Below, one piece after another: positions 1-10,505 of a stretch of DNA of 64,000 bases. Position 1 is the stretch's first letter, and each line of letters begins with the position of its first letter. Made by a program: the position numbers and the translations under genes. The DNA is from Magnaporthiopsis rhizophila (Eukaryota > Ascomycota > Sordariomycetes > Magnaporthales > Magnaporthaceae). The stretch lies in contig PYSS01000043.1 of the NCBI GenBank assembly GCA_003049465.1, positions 186,001-250,000 of the forward strand, read 5' to 3'. A model generated the notes under the pieces. It was not told where the DNA came from. It saw only the letters and a list, made by a program, of their open reading frames with translations, and did not search any database.

Positions 1-2
1 AG

Positions 3-443
3 GCCGACTTCATCGCGACCCAGCGCGATCGCCTCACCACATTGCTGGCCGCGCTCGACCGCGAAGCGGCCCAGCTTCCCAATGCCCCAACTTCGTCGTC
101 GACCCCTTCCGCTCCGGCGCAGTCGAGGTTCGGCCGTGTTCTTGAGGTCATGGAGGGTCTGAACCTGGAAAAAAATGTCAGCTCGGGCAGCTTCCCTTGG
201 AACAGCTCGAGCGCAACCGATGAGTCCTCGAGCAGTGGGTTGACCAAGTCGCGCAGTGAGCAGGACTTTGAGAAGATCGAGGCCGAAAGCGGGGCCGAGG
301 ACGCTGACGACGGCACGGGCGTTCGGCGCCGCGGGCCTCAGGCCGGTGGCGCCTGGAACCCTTTCGGCTGGGGAGCTTCGCCGTCGGCTGGCGGCCCAGG
401 CGCCCACCCCAATACTGGCGCGAGCTCCGGTGTTGACAAGTGA
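3..443 (+). CDS. C-terminal part of a possible REEP/DP1/HVA22-like membrane-shaping protein (5' truncated)
   Basis: An open frame runs from the left edge to a TGA at 441-443, giving about 146 residues with no start in the window. It opens with a helical stretch (ADFIATQRDRLTTLL) and then becomes a low-complexity tail rich in Ser, Gly, Ala and Pro, with an acidic patch (EKIEAESGAEDADD) and a Gly/Trp end (NPFGWGASP). No membrane segment lies in the visible part. The opening helix reminds me of the region after the TB2/DP1/HVA22 domain in longer fungal REEP-like proteins, which shape tubular ER, but this rests on memory of family flavour and not on a diagnostic motif. The frame being open to the edge and the biased but non-random composition support real coding. 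Confidence 0.5.
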   Translation, partial: ADFIATQRDRLTTLLAALDREAAQLPNAPTSSSTPSAPAQSRFGRVLEVMEGLNLEKNVSSGSFPWNSSSATDESSSSGLTKSRSEQDFEKIEAESGAEDADDGTGVRRRGPQAGGAWNPFGWGASPSAGGPGAHPNTGASSGVDK

Positions 444-1200
444 ACGAATGGGGTACGACACACGCATTTACGCTGCCATTGTTACTGCCTTTGGTTCACG
501 TTTGTAAAACCTCGAACGCCTTTTATCCTTCTTTAGTCAAGGGTGCTTTCGGATTCGGTGGGCTTGCATGGGATCATTCTTTAGCCCGAGAAATAGGGGC
601 CAAGAGGAAACCCGTACAATTAGAGCTTGTTGCAGGGTGGACTCTTTATGTCCTACATGGCCGGTGCCAGCTTGCTTGTGATGATTTGCACAGGCTTGTA
701 CATAGGTAGTTACCGGCATCTGCAGAGACCACAGTTATGCGCAGGTTTCTGCCAATTTTGCGCTGGTTCATCATCACCGATCATTGATAAAGAGGCCGGC
801 AGGTACTCTGTATATATATAACACAGGTTACTGTCCGGACTTTGGTTTGGTACATGTTTCAACAGCATGGACATGCTCATCGGTTTACATACTTTTGTTC
901 TATTTTACATGCAGTTCATGAGACGGGTGACGCTACTTAGTACATACAACATCAGGTACCTAGACAGTCCATAGTCTAAAAGCTCCTGTAGTGAGATCAT
1001 GCCGTGGACCCAGATGGCCGGCAATCAAAATATTCTAAGAGCGGAGGGTGCGGTGGCGATTGCTTCTGGCGCGTGCTTCTATCAACAGTTCGCCCATAGC
1101 CAAAGAGTCGAGGTCGGCACGCCGCTGAGTATGCATGCTGCAGAGCGGAACAAACATGTCCTCATCAACCAGCCGGACAGACCCGCGGCTCGTTCCAGTC
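444..1200. other. Intergenic, tail-to-tail gap
   Basis: About 750 bases between the stop of the left-edge gene and the stop of MGM101, so it should hold both 3' ends. It is AT-richer than the flanking genes and contains a short (TA)n run near 808-820. Short open frames here have no protein-like composition. I see nothing else. Confidence 0.6.
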
Positions 1201-2168
1201 TCATGATTTCTTGTAAGGATAGGCGATGTCGCCGTCCTTGCGCATCCAGATCTGGCGCTTCTTCTTGGTGACGACGTGCTCGACCCAGACCTCCTGGGCG
1301 TAATTCTTCTTGAAGGAGCGGATGAAGCGCGGGTCCCAGAGCTCGGAGCCGATACCGAGGTCCTTGCAGCAGCGCATCAGGGCGTTGGACTTGCAGCCCT
1401 CGCCGGCGGTGGGGATCGACTCGTCGCTAAAGTATTGGCACTCGCCTCGGGCCTGGCTGACGAATCTGTGTTTTGTAAAATGTAAAAAGTTTTTGTTTAG
1501 TGAAGGGGCGTGTAATAAAGGATATAGAGAGACTTGGGATAGAAAAAAAAAAAAAAAAAAACTCACCTGCCATGCGCAATGAGCGCATACTCCCTCGTGA
1601 CGATCTTGTCACCGACGATGAGCTCGCCGCGTGGCGCCAAGCCCCAGCCGCCGGGTCCAAATGCGCGGTTCAGGATGCGGCGGTACTTGATCTCGGGCAG
1701 GTAGATGATGCCGTCGGGCTTGACCTCGACGTCCTCCGGGTCGAGCGGGGCCATGAGGATCTGGGCCGCCTCGGGGCTGTAGGGGACCGAGCCGAGGCCG
1801 TGGAAGGAGGCGGACCAGTCGATGGTGCCGTCGCCGCCGGCGGCCAGGTCGGGCACGGGCGCGAAGCTCGAGGCGGCCGTTGCGGCCTCGCCGGGCGTCG
1901 CCGCCGCCTGCGGGTCCAGGATCGGGGTGGCGGGCGGCTCTGGCGCGGACGAGGACTTGGGCGCGGCGGTGGTGGTGGAGGAGGAGGTCGTCGCCGACGG
2001 GGTGGACGACTTGGAGTAGACGGTCCTGGATGGCGTCTTGGGCGTCGCCGTCGGTTTCATGGTGCTGGTGGTGCCCACCGAGCGGCGACCGAGCGCCCTG
2101 AACGGCGATGGAAGCAGCGCCGCCGCTGGCCGGAGCGGCCGCAGTGTGCGCCTCGCCGTGGCTCTCAT
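1201..2168 (-). CDS. MGM101: Mitochondrial genome maintenance protein MGM101
   Basis: Mgm101 is a Rad52-related single-strand annealing protein of mitochondrial nucleoids, needed for mtDNA recombination repair. There are two exons, 1567-2168 and 1201-1465, joined by a 101-base intron (donor GTGAGT, acceptor ACACAG) that splits an Arg codon. The product is about 288 residues. The C-terminal two thirds is the conserved core, with recognisable blocks DWSASFHGLGSVPYSPEAA, RRILNRAFGPGGWGL and a Cys-bearing C-terminus (GECQYF, GCKSNALMRCCKDLG). The frame is open to 2327, but I start at the Met at 2168: it has a purine at -3 and begins an Arg/Ala/Leu-rich, acid-free leader typical of a mitochondrial targeting peptide, followed by a Thr/Ser/Pro linker. 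The longer start would bury this leader. The intron carries a 19-base T run on the coding strand just after the donor. Confidence 0.95.
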
Positions 2169-2684
2169 CTTGACTGGGTGGTTTTTGCCGTCGAGGACGG
2201 CGAGACGGGGGAGGGTGCGGGGGCGCGGGTGTCCAAACGACGTGCTGCTGCTCAAGATGGCACGCGTAACGGACGTGAGGCTGGTACTCAGGCTTGTGCG
2301 GGTTCCTTTTGCGGATATGGTCGCCAACTCAATTGCAATGGACCTATTTCATCAATGAAACAAGGAAATCACTTGCCCGCGCAACAACGGATATCAATTG
2401 TCAAGCACATTTGAGGATTTGGGGGATCCACTGCTTGGCGCGGCAGGCTTCCCCCACGCTTGAAGGGTGGGAGCTTGGGCCACTTTCTATCTTGTGATAT
2501 TTGATGTGTTGCTCCCCTCATGAGAATTCAACTCCGTAATGGATCACGGTTTCCATTGGACGTTGGATATCAGTTGACAGGTAGGTGGTTGGAATAAAGT
2601 GAGAGATCTAGAATTCGCAATTGATGAGGGAGCTTTATTCAAAAGAACGGACCTCCAACACATACACACACACTCTCTCTCTCT
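2169..2684. other. Intergenic: MGM101 upstream region and COA4 3' end
   Basis: About 515 bases between the MGM101 start and the COA4 stop, both genes on the minus strand. It holds the MGM101 promoter/leader and the COA4 3' region. A short (CT)n run spans about 2672-2686 and touches the COA4 stop codon. Nothing else seen. Confidence 0.6.
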
Positions 2685-3127
2685 CTATGCATCCTTGGTC
2701 TGGGTGCGCTTGTCATTATTGTGCCGTTTCCAGCACTCACGGAATCGCGTCAACTACACGTTGTGGCCGCAGCATTTCAATGATATCAGTCAACTGCCCC
2801 TAGCATTGCATTTATGGATGCGCAGGCTGGGAAGCAGGCACACGTACCTCCTCGGTGCATTGCCTCCAGTCCTTCTTCTCCGAATGGCACTCTGTGAGCT
2901 TCCAGTTCTCGTCTGGTGTACGGTCAGCCGTTGAGCTTGGTTGCTGGGCGGAAAGGCACATAACGCCACACACCTGCACATCCGGTGCTGAATATGCGCT
3001 TGGCCCTGGACATGGCTTTGTTAGAAAGGCGCCAGATCGGGGTCACAGCTGCACATGCATACCACTCGTCTGGCTCGTCGTCGTCCTCGACCGCCTTCTT
3101 CTCGGCATCGCTTTCGTTCTTTGGCAT
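2685..3127 (-). CDS. COA4: Cytochrome c oxidase assembly factor COA4-like, twin CX9C protein (four exons)
   Basis: Small intermembrane-space protein of cytochrome oxidase biogenesis, expected to be imported by the Mia40/Erv1 relay. I resolved it by splicing: exons 3063-3127, 2974-3005 (32 bases), 2848-2912 and 2685-2753, with introns of 57, 61 and 94 bases and donors GTATGC, GTGTGT, GTACGT. The joined frame is 76 residues. It has an acidic Lys/Glu/Asp N-terminus, then KRIFSTGCADENWKLTEC (first CX9C), a linker EKKDWRQC, the second CX9C ending in FRECWKRH, and a polar tail. Both Cys pairs are exactly nine residues apart, and the order of the blocks matches Coa4 better than Cox19 or Cmc1. The start has a purine at -3. 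It diverges from BPL1 over a 316-base shared upstream region. Confidence 0.92.
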
Positions 3128-3443
3128 GTTGGAGGCACTTGGTCGATTACGGACAAGTAAGGGGGAGGTTTGAGGCCGAGTCAATATTTGCTCTTCCTCA
3201 CGTTAGCACCGTTTGGAGGCGTTTCAGCGGCCCACGGCTTTCTTCCGGGCGGCTCAGTGCACCAAAATCGGACCTCCGCGGCTGATTCAGGCTGCTCCTT
3301 CCCCAGCCATCTTTCCGCTCACATGAAGATCCAGCGTCAATACCAAAACCTCACTATAAATATCTCACCCCCATTAAGGCCTCATTTTCCCCATTGACCA
3401 ACTCTCACCGCGGCCATTCCAACACCGGCCCGACTCCGCCAAG
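3128..3443. promoter_or_regulatory. Shared upstream region of COA4 (minus) and BPL1 (plus)
   Basis: A 316-base interval between two divergent start codons. A TATA-like element (TATAAATA, 3355-3362) lies about 82 bases before the BPL1 ATG, placing it plausibly for BPL1. Nothing equivalent is obvious on the COA4 side. Regulation is inferred from position only. Confidence 0.5.
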
Positions 3444-5757
3444 ATGGTTATCAGGAAGCTGAACATCTTGATATACACAGGTTAATTTTTTACCCATCTT
3501 CCTGTCTTATATACCTGTTGACTAACATCGCCATCTCCTGGCCAAAAGGCAGCGGCGCCGCTGCCGAATCCGTAAGACATGCCGTCTTTACTCTTCGCCA
3601 GCTCCTGGCGCCGAACTACGCCGTCTCCACCATTGGCGAGTCTGCACTGCTCAAGGAGCCGTGGGCCCCTACCTGCGCCCTGCTGGTGTTCCCTGGGGGC
3701 GCAGACCTTGGCTACTGCCGCGTGCTGAACGGCCCCGGCAATGCCGCCATTACATCCTTTGTCCGCCGTGGCGGCCGGTACCTCGGTTTCTGCGCCGGCG
3801 CCTACTACGGCTCCTCCCGCTGCGAGTTTGAGGTTGGCGACAAGGTCCTCGAGGTCGTCGGGCCTAGAGAGCTCGCCTTCTTTCCGGGCACCTGTCGCGG
3901 CGGCGCCTTTGCTGGCTTCCAGTATCACAGCGAGGCGGGCGCGAGGGCCGCTCTCGTCAGGGTCAGCCGCCACGAGTTCCCAGTCCGCCAGCCGGGCATG
4001 CCGGACACGCTACGCACGTACTACAACGGCGGCGGCGTCTTTGTCGATGCCGCAGCCTTGGCATCCAAGGGAGTGCATGTGCTGGCCGAGTACGAGGACG
4101 AGATCGATGTCGATGGAGGAGAGGGGAGGCCCGCCGCTGCTGTCCATATTCCCGTGGGAAATGGCCACGCCTTGCTCTTCGGTCTGCATCCAGAGTGCGT
4201 GCTCCGCCCAGCGACTTCCTCCCAGGGTTCTGGGCTCCCGAGACTCGAAACAACATAGAGACTCCATGGGCCAACAAGGCTCACACTTGACTTACCCCCA
4301 TAGATTCTCGCCCTCTCTCCTGCTGCCTCAGCCGAGCGTCGAGGGATATGACAAGCTCATAAAAGATCTCACGGCCGATGAGGAGTCGCGGACCGCGTTC
4401 CTGCGAGCGTGCCTGACCAGGATCGGCCTGGATGTCGTGCAGGAAGCTGTGGCGACGCCTTCGCCGTCTAGCCTGCACCTCACGTCAGCCACACATCAAG
4501 AAGTCAGCGAACTCCTCCATTCACTTGAGGATGTCATTACTAAAGAGCACGGCACAGAGCTCATTGAGGCAGAGAGCAACACGTTCCGCATTGTGAACTC
4601 GGCAACCGCATGGTCCATGTCCGATCTCAAGCTCGCTATCAACGGCGGCAGCGTCGGAAAGGACACTGACCGGCAAATAGACACCCTGTTCGCGCACGAG
4701 GAGGGTTGGCCCAACCCCAATATGACACCTGCCTTCAACCACACCCTGTACTACTCCAGTCTACAGACCTATCGCAGGCGAGAAACAAGCGCGTACGACT
4801 GGGGCAGTCCCTTTATGTATGGAGAAGTGGTGACGAGCACCAACACCATGCTAGAAAAGTATGGTGCCGAGGCCAATTTCACACGCATAGCTTGGCTTGT
4901 CTTGACGCCTACTGACCAGGTAAACAGGAACCAGAAGCTCCTGGCCAAGCTGCCTACTGGCTTCACTCTAGCCGCCACCACGCAGACTTCAGGCAGGGGC
5001 CGTGGCAATAATGTCTGGATCGCACCGCCTGGGGCTTTGATATTTTCCACTGTCATCAACCATCCAGCCCACCTCGCCACTTCCCGGCCGATCGTTTTCA
5101 TCCAATATGTAGCCTCGATTGCTCTAGTCGAGGCAATTCAGAGCTACGACAAAGGCTACTCTGACATGCCAGTGAGGCTGAAGTGGCCGAACGATATATG
5201 TATGTTTCCTCGATCAAACTCCATGAACCGGTCGATGGCTGACAAGCTCGTGATAAACGATAGACTGCCGCGATCCCACACAGCCTGCAGATCCGCCGCA
5301 GTGGATCAAGATCGGGGGCATGCTCGCCAACTGCTCCTACGCGTCTGGGAACTACCAGGTGGTGTTGGGCATTGGCATCAACACGTCCAACCCGCGACCG
5401 ACGACCTCGCTCAACGCGCTGGCCGAGGCGGCCAAACGACCGCCGTTCCAGATCGAGCGGCTGCTGGCCCGTGTGCTGACACGAATCGAGGCCCTCTACA
5501 ACGAGTTTGTGTCGCGAGGGTTCTCGGACGACCTCGAGGAGCGCTACTACAAGCACTGGCTTCACTCGGGCCAGCTGGTCACACTGGAAGCCGAGGGCGG
5601 TGTGCGGGCCCGGGTTACCGGCATCACTCGAGACTGGGGCATGCTGAAGGCGGAGGAGCTGGGCGTCGGGGACAGGCCCACGGGCCGAGTGTGGGCGCTC
5701 CAGAGCGACGAGAACAGCTTCGACTTTTGGAAGGGTCTGGTGAAGAGGAAGATCTAG
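3444..5757 (+). CDS. BPL1: Biotin--protein ligase (holocarboxylase synthetase)
   Basis: Activates biotin to biotinyl-AMP and attaches it to the lysine of carboxylases (acetyl-CoA carboxylase, pyruvate carboxylase) in the cytosol. Exons: 3444-3480, 3549-4194, 4304-5199, 5264-5757; introns 68, 109 and 64 bases. The splices keep the frame and rebuild conserved junctions (IYTG/SGAAAESV, LHPEF, KWPNDIY). The product is about 690 residues, the usual length for fungal Bpl1. The N-terminal part (about 1-230) is the glutamine-amidotransferase-like BPL_N domain with VFPGGADL and GFCAGAYYG. The catalytic domain shows the biotinyl-AMP loop SGRGRGNN near residue 457 and KWPNDI near 520, followed by IGGMLANCSY and GIGINTSNPRP. 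The C-terminal capping domain ends the protein. It starts at the first ATG after a TATA-like box. Confidence 0.96.
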
Positions 5758-7352
5758 ACAGGCGTGAAGATCCGGCGGATATATATATCTATAGAGGAGA
5801 CTGGGTAGGTCGGGGCTCTCGCCGTATCCGAATTACAGAACAGAAGGAAGGCCAAAAAAGCAGTAGACAGGCAGATAGAGAAAAGAGCGAACCGCAATCT
5901 CACGAGCAGAAGCTAGCTGGCCCTGGCCAAGATTATGTCGCTTTTTCTCCAGGGCCAAACAACCGTGTAATACCGCCTATGCGCTTGCAATCCGAGTGGC
6001 ATCATAGGACGCCGTCCAACACCACCTCGATTGGTATTGAGGGACGCAGATGCGAGGACCCGGCGACGGCCGGTGGCCAACAATCCCGCCCATTTGTTCA
6101 CCGCCACACGAAGAAATGCTTTAAGACCCCGCCTGCTTTGTCTCTTGCCAATGTACGGACGGGAAGGTAGGCAGCCGCCAAAGGTTTCATCGCCCGGAAC
6201 CCAAAGCGCTTCATAGTGTTCGCCACTCGACGGGCCGGCAGGAGCGGTAAGGAGTTGTGCGCTCACCGCTGGTCAAAAAGCGAAGAACGAAGAAAGAAGG
6301 AAAGGAAGAAAGGGCGTGCAACGACCGTAGATGCAGTCGTCCGTGTGTGTGTGTGTGTCGCAGTGACACGGCGATGCTGCAATTCTCGAGATCGCCTCTC
6401 CAGCATAAATCATGGGGTTACAGACTCTGGAAAGAACTTCCCCGCAAAATATCGGCTGTTATCGTTTTTTTTAACCCTTTCTCTCCTCCCTCTGGCGATC
6501 AATCCTATTCTGTCTTTTTACTCTAGCATTTCATCCTTATTCTGCCTCCAATGCGACGAATGGGATGGAGCACACATGGTTCAGCACGGGAGACGGAAGC
6601 AAGGAGCATCGGCTGTGATGGGTGTGTGGGCTGGGTGTGCCCCCCAGCATCCAATCATGTACTTTAGGTACGTACCATTTACCATGCAGCCATTATCCGC
6701 CCGTCCCGCCCCTGGACACTCCGCATCGCCGGATGTAGAACGGGCAGAGATGGAAGAAAAAGACGGCAGACGGCCCGGGAGCATGCAGACAGACAGACAG
6801 ACAGACAGGCCTCTTGCTTTCTGCCACGTCCCTTGGTCGTCCTGCCATCCCGTCTCGGCCGCGCACGCATCCGAATCCTTGACCGCATGTGTCTCTATTG
6901 CCACCGCACACACCTCCCGATAGAGAGAAAGGAGGGTGGGCCATTCAGGAGGTGTCCCTGTCGTTGGCTCCGTGCGCCGGCACCATTGTCATGCCCCCTT
7001 CTCGTGGCCGTGTTGCGCCGCGGCTCAAGGGCATGTCGAGTTTTGTTCTTGCCCATGCTCTCTTGTATAAAGGTCTACTGGGCCGCGGCCCACGCCATTG
7101 CGGATTCCCGGTATTGCATTTAATCACTTTCCTTGCCCCTAGCCTAGACGTTAATCGACTTGCTTATATCGTCTCATATAAAGGAAGCTGAGGCTGGATC
7201 GCATCGCGGACCTTGCAATACTTCTAGTTCCGGGGAGGATATCTGCCTCGAAGACTCCTCCGTGGAGTAACACTGGGCCCGAATGCCCGGGCCGGAAATC
7301 CTACTTACAGTCACACACCGTCTCGATAGCTGAAGGGCTGCCCGCCTCGTCG
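5758..7352. other. Intergenic between BPL1 and the SAT4-like gene
   Basis: About 1.6 kb with no open frame that looks like protein on either strand. It contains a short (TA)n near 5780-5790, a (GT)n run near 6342-6356 and an (ACAG)n tract near 6787-6807. The last 300 bases hold two TATAAAG-like strings (near 7066 and 7177) in position to serve the downstream gene. Probably 3' end of BPL1 plus the promoter of the next gene. Confidence 0.5.
6785..6808. repeat. (ACAG)n simple repeat
   Basis: Five to six tandem copies of a tetranucleotide in non-coding DNA. Chance open frames on both strands cross it. Confidence 0.85.
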
Positions 7353-8927
7353 ATGGCTCCCCTCAGCCAAGCCCAGACGACAACGGCTTGGCACGGCCTG
7401 CCAACGCCACCGAGGGAAGATGGCGGCTCGGCCATCATCGCGGGGCTTCTGGTCCCTCACGCCGTCTGCACAGTCTTCATCGCCACGCGGGCGTGGTCGC
7501 GGCTGCGGCTGCTGCACAAATGGTTCCTCGACGACACACTGATCGTTGCCGCCTGGATCTTCTCGACCGCCGTCTGCGTCGTGTATACCATAGCCGCCGA
7601 ATCACCCAACATCAGGCAGTCCATGGTGCTGATGGCCGACAAGGACGCGGGGCCGCTGGGCGGCGACGACCTGCAACCGTACCTGCTCAGGACGTACCTC
7701 GGCCTCATCTTCTACCAAATGTGCCTTTGCCTGACCAAGCTCTCAATCCTGAGTTTCTACCTGCGCATGTTCAACTACTCGCGGCCGCTCGAGCGCCGGC
7801 TCGCCTGGGCGACCGTCTGCCTCGTCCTCGCCTTCGGCCTGCCCCTGCTCGCCATGAGCATCTTCCAGTGCCACCCGGTGACGGGCGAGTTCTTTGGCGG
7901 CGGCGGCAAGCCGCTGCTCTGCTTCTCCTTCACGCCGCTCCTCATCGCCAGCTCCAGCCTGCACACCGTCACCGACGCCTGGCTGATCGTGCTGGTGATC
8001 CCCTGCGTCTGGCGGCTGGAGCTGCCGGCGCGCCAAAAGGCGGCGCTCGGCGTCGTGCTCTCGCTGGGCGTCTTCGTCATGGCGGCCAGCCTGACGCGCC
8101 TGCAGCTGTCGCTGCACGCCAACCTCCGGCCCGACGGCTCCAGCGTCCAGACGGCCGACACGCTCGCGTTTTTCGTCGTCACCATCCTCGAGTGCGACGT
8201 CGCGCTCATCTGCGCCTGCGCACCGACCCTGCGCCCGCTGCTGGCCAGACTGTGGCCGCCCCGCTTCGGCATGGGGGGCGAGGACCCGGCCAAGCGAGGG
8301 GCGGGCGGTGGTCGGCGTCTCACGAGGCGCCGCACCCGCAGCACCAACTTGACGAGTGTTGCCATCAGCCATCAGAGAGTTTACCCCTGGGGGATAAAGA
8401 GCGAGCAACATAGCGCGTCTACCAAGCCAGGGCGCCAACAGCAACAGCAGCAGCCGCCTCGGATCCCGGTGCCGCCGCCGCCGGCCCACTCGGTCGCTTA
8501 CAGGACGCAAACAACGCTGAGCCTCAAGAGCCTCATGAGCGTGGTCTCTCCCCGGACCCGGAGCGCGACGGTGACGGTGACGGACCGCGCCGACGACCGC
8601 GCAGTCCTCCTTCGGGGGGGAGACTCCATGGACGGTCTCACATACGACGAGCAAGCTCAACGGGACCACAGGCACGAGAGCAAAAGAGCAGGCGGCGATG
8701 GCGGCGGCGGTGGGATTGGTAAGTGGTCGCACAGCCAGGAAAGCTTCGTCCTGGGGATGAACGATCCTGCCAGCCCGCACAGGCTGAGCCCCATCTCGGG
8801 CTTCAGCGGCCAGACGTTGGCGGATCCTGACAGCCAGTCGACCGGTGATGAGGACGCTGCTGGATTGGAGATGAGAAGCCAGAAGAAATCGGCGGGTACG
8901 GCGAGGACGGGGACAGCCTGGATATAG
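7353..8927 (+). CDS. SAT4/PTH11-like rhodopsin-domain integral membrane protein
   Basis: Single exon, 524 residues. About residues 25-300 carry seven hydrophobic segments (near 27-47, 61-81, 113-136, 149-171, 189-215, 230-248, 268-290). They contain the conserved fungal rhodopsin-domain signatures: DDTLIVAAWIF after TM1, FYQMCLCLTKLSILSFYLRMF in TM3, a Cys pair around loop 2 (FQCHPVTGEF and LLCF), and TDAWLIVLVIP in TM5. After TM7 a long cytoplasmic tail (about 300-524) is rich in Ser, Arg, Gln and Gly. There is no extracellular CFEM domain, so this is the non-CFEM class. Members are surface proteins, some linked to sensing of host or surface cues, but most have no known ligand. The ATG has an upstream in-frame stop and TATA-like strings before it. 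I cannot infer a ligand. Confidence 0.9.
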   Translation: MAPLSQAQTTTAWHGLPTPPREDGGSAIIAGLLVPHAVCTVFIATRAWSRLRLLHKWFLDDTLIVAAWIFSTAVCVVYTIAAESPNIRQSMVLMADKDAGPLGGDDLQPYLLRTYLGLIFYQMCLCLTKLSILSFYLRMFNYSRPLERRLAWATVCLVLAFGLPLLAMSIFQCHPVTGEFFGGGGKPLLCFSFTPLLIASSSLHTVTDAWLIVLVIPCVWRLELPARQKAALGVVLSLGVFVMAASLTRLQLSLHANLRPDGSSVQTADTLAFFVVTILECDVALICACAPTLRPLLARLWPPRFGMGGEDPAKRGAGGGRRLTRRRTRSTNLTSVAISHQRVYPWGIKSEQHSASTKPGRQQQQQQPPRIPVPPPPAHSVAYRTQTTLSLKSLMSVVSPRTRSATVTVTDRADDRAVLLRGGDSMDGLTYDEQAQRDHRHESKRAGGDGGGGGIGKWSHSQESFVLGMNDPASPHRLSPISGFSGQTLADPDSQSTGDEDAAGLEMRSQKKSAGTARTGTAWI

Positions 8928-10505
8928 GGTGGGCATGTGCTTTTCCCTGGCTTATAACTCCGTGTTTGATTGTTTAGGTTGATACCCAGCTTTGTACATG
9001 ACATGTATCGCTGCAGGCGTTGGAGTCGAAAATCAAATCTGCTCGAAATGAAAGCGCTTTTTCGAAAAATCTCCGGCATAGACATGGGCAGTGGGGTATC
9101 ACCCCCCGCCAATTTCCCCCAGTCGATCCTCAGCACGATCCATGCTTGGATAGGGTCGGGCCCGTCCGGGGATTGGCGCCGTTTAACTTGATTCTGTATG
9201 TCATCATCTCATGTCGCACCCCTGGCCAGATGCAAAACCGGGAACCCCTGGCGGCTACCCGTCGTGCCGCATTATCACCAGGGGTTCTTTGTCGCATCCG
9301 AGCATGACGAGGAACTGCGTCTGGCTGGCTTCCGCTCTCTATTTCCCCATTTCTCCAACGACACCATCCACTAGTGTCCACTACCCAGCCAGCGACTCCA
9401 AGGTGACTGACTGCCTTACGCGCTTGTTGAAGCCCATACCCAGGCAGTCATGCATGCACGTTCCGGCCCAAAGTCCACAACGGCCACGGTAGGGACCGTT
9501 CATCCCAAGCACCAGACGTTGACCAAATAAAAAACAAACACAGGCCAATGACGCACTGTGGATTTTATATGGGATGTCCGCGTGGTTTTTCATGGTCAAC
9601 GTGCCAGGGCTGTTTGGATCCGGACTAGAACTTCACCTGGCGGCTATGCTGCCTACCCGGCCGCCACCCCTGCAGGAGCAGCATCAACTCATCTGCCCCA
9701 GCCCTTGTTGCAACTCATCCGAACTCTGCCAGATCTCCCATGCCCACACTGAAGGGGCTGGTCCCGCCGCCCTGATTACCGGCCACCCGGCTGGGCCTGC
9801 GCATCTGGACAAGCCCTATGAACCCTTGTCTCCCAGAGAAACTCCACCTGTCACCATCCGCTGTCATGTCGGCTATGGTCTGGGCATGAACTGGATCACG
9901 CCTGCCTCCGGGGCCCCGTCATCATCATCGTCCCTCATATCAGCCACCCCTGTGCTCTCATTTGACTGCTGACTTCATGCCTTGGCTCGTCTTTTCGCTC
10001 TTCTCGGTAGCCGAGTGTGGATTGCTCCCCGGACTCTGAAGATCCAGCGCGTCGTGCACGTCATCCGATCCGTTGGGGCCATACCCCCGGTGTGGTGAAT
10101 CCTTGCCTACTCGTCCTGGATTCATCACCGTGCGGACTCTCTTTATTATGGCTCTGCCTTCTCATCCTTTCTGCGCGGCTTTCGCCATGCTGGTTCTCTC
10201 ATCCCTGAGCTTACACTTTTTTCCCACCGACCATTTTCGCTCTTTCCTTTCCTTAATTTCTATCTCCGCTTTCTTCCACCCACGGACTAGCTGTCTGAAG
10301 AATCGACACTTGATACAACCCGCTGTTTTTATACGTTTACTTACTGACCACCTCCCCAGTCCGGTTTACACCCCTCTCCCGTACACTTCTCGTCACATTC
10401 GAAATTCCTGGCTGCAACACTGAAAGAGTCGACTTCCGCTTCCTCTCTTCGCTCTCTCGCCACCGTATATGCCACGCTCTGGAACATGATGCTCATGGCT
10501 GCATT
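8928..10505. other. Intergenic upstream of the Thr-rich membrane protein
   Basis: About 1.6 kb. Several short open frames exist but none has a recognisable domain or consistent coding bias. From about 10180 to 10420 the plus strand is strongly pyrimidine-rich (CT-rich), as is common in promoters and leaders just upstream of fungal starts, which fits a leader for the gene at 10506. Confidence 0.5.

Noticed and set aside
1500..2414. 304-codon plus-strand frame
   Set aside because: It is the antisense shadow of MGM101; its Gly/Arg repeats come from the GC-rich opposite strand.
5200..6170. Reading the third BPL1 exon straight on to 6170 without splicing
   Set aside because: The frame continues past KWPNDI only as non-homologous sequence; splicing at 5200-5263 restores the conserved C-terminal domain.
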